In this document: in pieces, positions 62,285-64,000 of the stretch
Layout: each line of letters starts with the position of its first letter
Position numbering within the stretch: position 1 is the first letter of the stretch
Origin: Ramlibacter lithotrophicus
GTDB taxonomy: Bacteria > Pseudomonadota > Gammaproteobacteria > Burkholderiales > Burkholderiaceae_C
Direction of reading: 5' to 3'
Assembly (NCBI RefSeq): GCF_012184415.1
Contig: NZ_VTOX01000005.1
Span: 248,001 to 312,000, forward strand
DNA length: 64,000 nucleotides
The notes under the pieces: generated by a model
Databases searched by the model: none
Told to the model about the DNA's origin: nothing
The model's input: the letters and a program-made list of their open reading frames with translations, nothing else
Program-made: the position numbers and the translations under genes

Positions 62285-63724
62285 CTACGGGGCCTTGACC
62301 GGATCGCCGTCGCCGGCGTCTTCTTCGTCGTCCATGCTGGCTTCCAGGGCGCGCAGCGCGGCCCACACGTCCAGCACGCCGGCGCCGCAACCGGTGGTGT
62401 CGGCGCGCCGGTGGGGCTGGCAGCTGGCCGCCAGCAGCGTTCGCGCGTCATGGCTGTTCAGCGGCCAGGCGCGGGCGTTGGCGCGCGCGGCCAGCAAGGC
62501 GCAGGCGGCGCTGACGAACGGCGCGGCGAAACTGGTGCCGTTGGCGCGCTGCAGCCCGGCCCCCGCGCCGTCGAGGCCGCAGGTCCAGATGCCTTCGCCC
62601 GGCGCGCACAACGCCACGTGGTCGCCGCGCGTCGAAAAGCGCGAGGGCTCGCCGCGGGCGTTGACGGCGCCGACGGCGATCACGCCGTCGTGCGCCGCCG
62701 GGAAGTAGCGCTCGGCGAGGCCCGAATTGCCGCTGGCGGCCACCAGGATCACGCCGCGCGCCAGCGCGTAGCGCACCACCTCCAGGTGCGGCAGCGCGCC
62801 GCCCGGGGGCAACTGCCCTTCCGCCGTGCCGAAGCTCATGTTGATGACTTTCACCCCCAGGTCGACCAGGCGCTTCATCCCGGCGTCGATGTTGGCGATG
62901 GAGCCAACCCCGACGCGGCGCTCGCCCGACATCGCGGCGGCCAGCACGCGCACCGGCAAGAGGCTGCATTGGCCGGCGGCGCCGGGCGGCAGTTCCAGCC
63001 CGTCGGCGCGCAGGATGCCCGCGCAGCCGGTGCCGTGGCCGACGTCGTCACCGGGGTCTTCGTCGCGCTGCCGGCTGTCGCCGACCAGTCCCAGGCCGCC
63101 GACCGAAGCCGGATCGAGGTCCACGGTGTCGAACCCGCGCCGCACAGCCGCCTCCGGCAAGGCCAGGTGCTGCGCCATCACGCCGGTGTCGACCAGCCCG
63201 ACGATCACCGCCGGGTCGCCTTGCGTGTACCCCAGCGCCTGCGGCAGGCGGATCAGTTCGCGCGCCTGCCACGCCTCCTGCGCGTCGTACTCCCGCGCGG
63301 CCTGCGCCTGCGCGAGCGACCCGAAGTTCTGCGCGTCGAGCGGCGCGAAGCTGAGGTGCTCGCACAGCGCAGCCTCCACCGTCGGCACCTGCTGCAGCGC
63401 CTGCAGCAGGTCCGCGAGCCCGTCGTCCTGCTGCACTTCGATGCGCAGCACCCGGCCCACGCCGCTCAACTGCTCGACGTCGTCGAAGCGCCGGGCGCCC
63501 GGCACCGCCGTGCTGCGCGGCAGGCGCGCGCTGTGCACCCGCGCGCAGCGGAAGTCGCCGCCGTGGCGGTGCAGCAGCCGGTCGACGATGCCGCCGTCGA
63601 TGCGTTCGGCCGGCGCCACGCCATAGCGCGTGGTGGCACGCCAGGCCGGCATGTCGTCGGGCACTTCGCCCAGGTGCAGCGTCACCAGCAGGCGCCGCGG
63701 GACGCGTGGCACGGTGGCGTTCAC
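62285..63724 (-). CDS. S8 family (subtilisin-like) serine peptidase without signal peptide
   Basis: 479-residue subtilase. Catalytic triad: Asp179 (GLVDTG), His230 (DVGHGTGCAG), Ser398 (NGTSFAAP), with oxyanion Asn333 (AASGNSG). A ~165-residue N-terminal region (LLVTLHLGEVPDDMPAW, VLRIEVQQDDGLADLL) resembles an inhibitor-like prodomain. No signal peptide, so activity is expected in the cytoplasm or on a substrate encoded nearby. The GTG at 63724 overlaps the stop of the upstream partial gene (GTGA) and has GAGGAG upstream. The C-terminus is acidic. Confidence 0.88.
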   Translation of the reverse strand: MNATVPRVPRRLLVTLHLGEVPDDMPAWRATTRYGVAPAERIDGGIVDRLLHRHGGDFRCARVHSARLPRSTAVPGARRFDDVEQLSGVGRVLRIEVQQDDGLADLLQALQQVPTVEAALCEHLSFAPLDAQNFGSLAQAQAAREYDAQEAWQARELIRLPQALGYTQGDPAVIVGLVDTGVMAQHLALPEAAVRRGFDTVDLDPASVGGLGLVGDSRQRDEDPGDDVGHGTGCAGILRADGLELPPGAAGQCSLLPVRVLAAAMSGERRVGVGSIANIDAGMKRLVDLGVKVINMSFGTAEGQLPPGGALPHLEVVRYALARGVILVAASGNSGLAERYFPAAHDGVIAVGAVNARGEPSRFSTRGDHVALCAPGEGIWTCGLDGAGAGLQRANGTSFAAPFVSAACALLAARANARAWPLNSHDARTLLAASCQPHRRADTTGCGAGVLDVWAALRALEASMDDEEDAGDGDPVKAP

Positions 63725-64000
63725 GGCGACTCCTCGCTGGCCGCCTGCCAGGCGCCCACGCTGCCGTCCTCGAGGCGGACCGACGCCAGCTGGCCGTCGC
63801 CGAAATCCAGCTCGGCCACGCTGCCCAGTTGATGCGCGAGCGGCTGCAGCACCAGCGTCTGGTCGACCGCCTGCACCACCGGCACCGGCAGGCCGCGGGC
63901 GCGGATCGTCGGGAGGCGGCCGGCCTTGAGCAGCGGCGCTTCCAGATGCACCCGGGCCGGCTGCGGCAGCGGACCGGCCTTGACCGGGCCGACCGCGACG
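63721..64000 (-). CDS. Hypothetical protein, C-terminal part (runs off the window)
   Basis: The frame is open to the right edge with no stop; about 92 residues are visible (VKAGPLPQPARVHLEAPLL, then LVLQPLAHQLGSVAELDFGDGQ). A GTG at 63951 is probably internal. The stop overlaps the subtilase start by GTGA, so it belongs to the same operon. Too short to assign a family. Confidence 0.6.
   Translation of the reverse strand, partial: VAVGPVKAGPLPQPARVHLEAPLLKAGRLPTIRARGLPVPVVQAVDQTLVLQPLAHQLGSVAELDFGDGQLASVRLEDGSVGAWQAASEESP

Noticed and set aside
57609..62708. A 1699-codon open frame on the plus strand
   Set aside because: It lies antisense to four or more genes with ribosome-binding sites and conserved blocks; its translation is Arg/Ala/His low-complexity. 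A high-GC artefact.

Overview
The window is high-GC chromosomal DNA from a betaproteobacterium, most likely order Burkholderiales and close to Comamonadaceae (Ramlibacter/Variovorax-like). The placement rests on gene order that I recognise (DUF971-ubiE-Tim44-like-ubiJ-ubiB, and fmdB-DUF502-aspS-nudB-ybhP-clsB) and on overall protein similarity; no rRNA or tRNA gene was seen. Genes are densely packed, with many 1-4 bp stop/start overlaps.

Left part (1-22 kb). A 5'-truncated SulP anion transporter converges on a leftward operon of folE, a BLUF blue-light sensor, a quinone-oxidoreductase-like enzyme and a DUF429 protein. Upstream of it, also leftward, lie fmdB, DUF502, aspS, nudB, ybhP, clsB, an MBL-fold exonuclease and an ATP-dependent DNA ligase. 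Next come a sodium/solute symporter, the ubiquinone genes ubiB, ubiJ and ubiE with a Tim44-like gene, DUF971, and a two-partner-secretion outer-membrane transporter (TpsB) preceded by a FecR-domain protein. No TpsA exoprotein is next to them.

Middle part (22-46 kb). A HIT protein is coupled to a 1293-residue FAD/Fe-S dehydrogenase that fuses GlcD-like and GlcF-like modules. Divergent from it is a complete glycerol-3-phosphate operon, ugpB-A-E-C-Q. A lipoprotein gene and a rubrerythrin/Fe-S/DUF3501 redox cluster follow. A VOC-family protein and an MhpA-like FAD monooxygenase are separated from a DUF2783 gene by an AT-richer island. The island encodes a mosaic M23-RTX-CARDB-DUF5648 protein and a CsgG-like lipoprotein with a peptidoglycan-binding domain. 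valS follows, with a repeat-derived hairpin directly upstream of its start codon.

Right part (46-64 kb). A haem-copper oxidase operon begins with a 40-codon leader ORF and continues with a coxB carrying two fused cytochrome c domains, ctaD, two subunit III genes and subunit IV. Small stress-type membrane proteins flank it. A 273-bp TA-flanked MITE follows. From 53.1 kb to the right edge lies a locus I could not assign to any known system: a BTAD/SARP-type regulator converging on a leftward operon. In transcription order the operon holds a partial gene, a subtilase without signal peptide, a 682-residue protein, a 349-residue protein with a repeated beta-strand pattern, and three paralogous 420-451-residue proteins with a 318-residue protein among them. 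This is the best candidate for an undescribed system.

Coordinates and start codons come from reading the sequence; family names come from motif recognition, not database searches.
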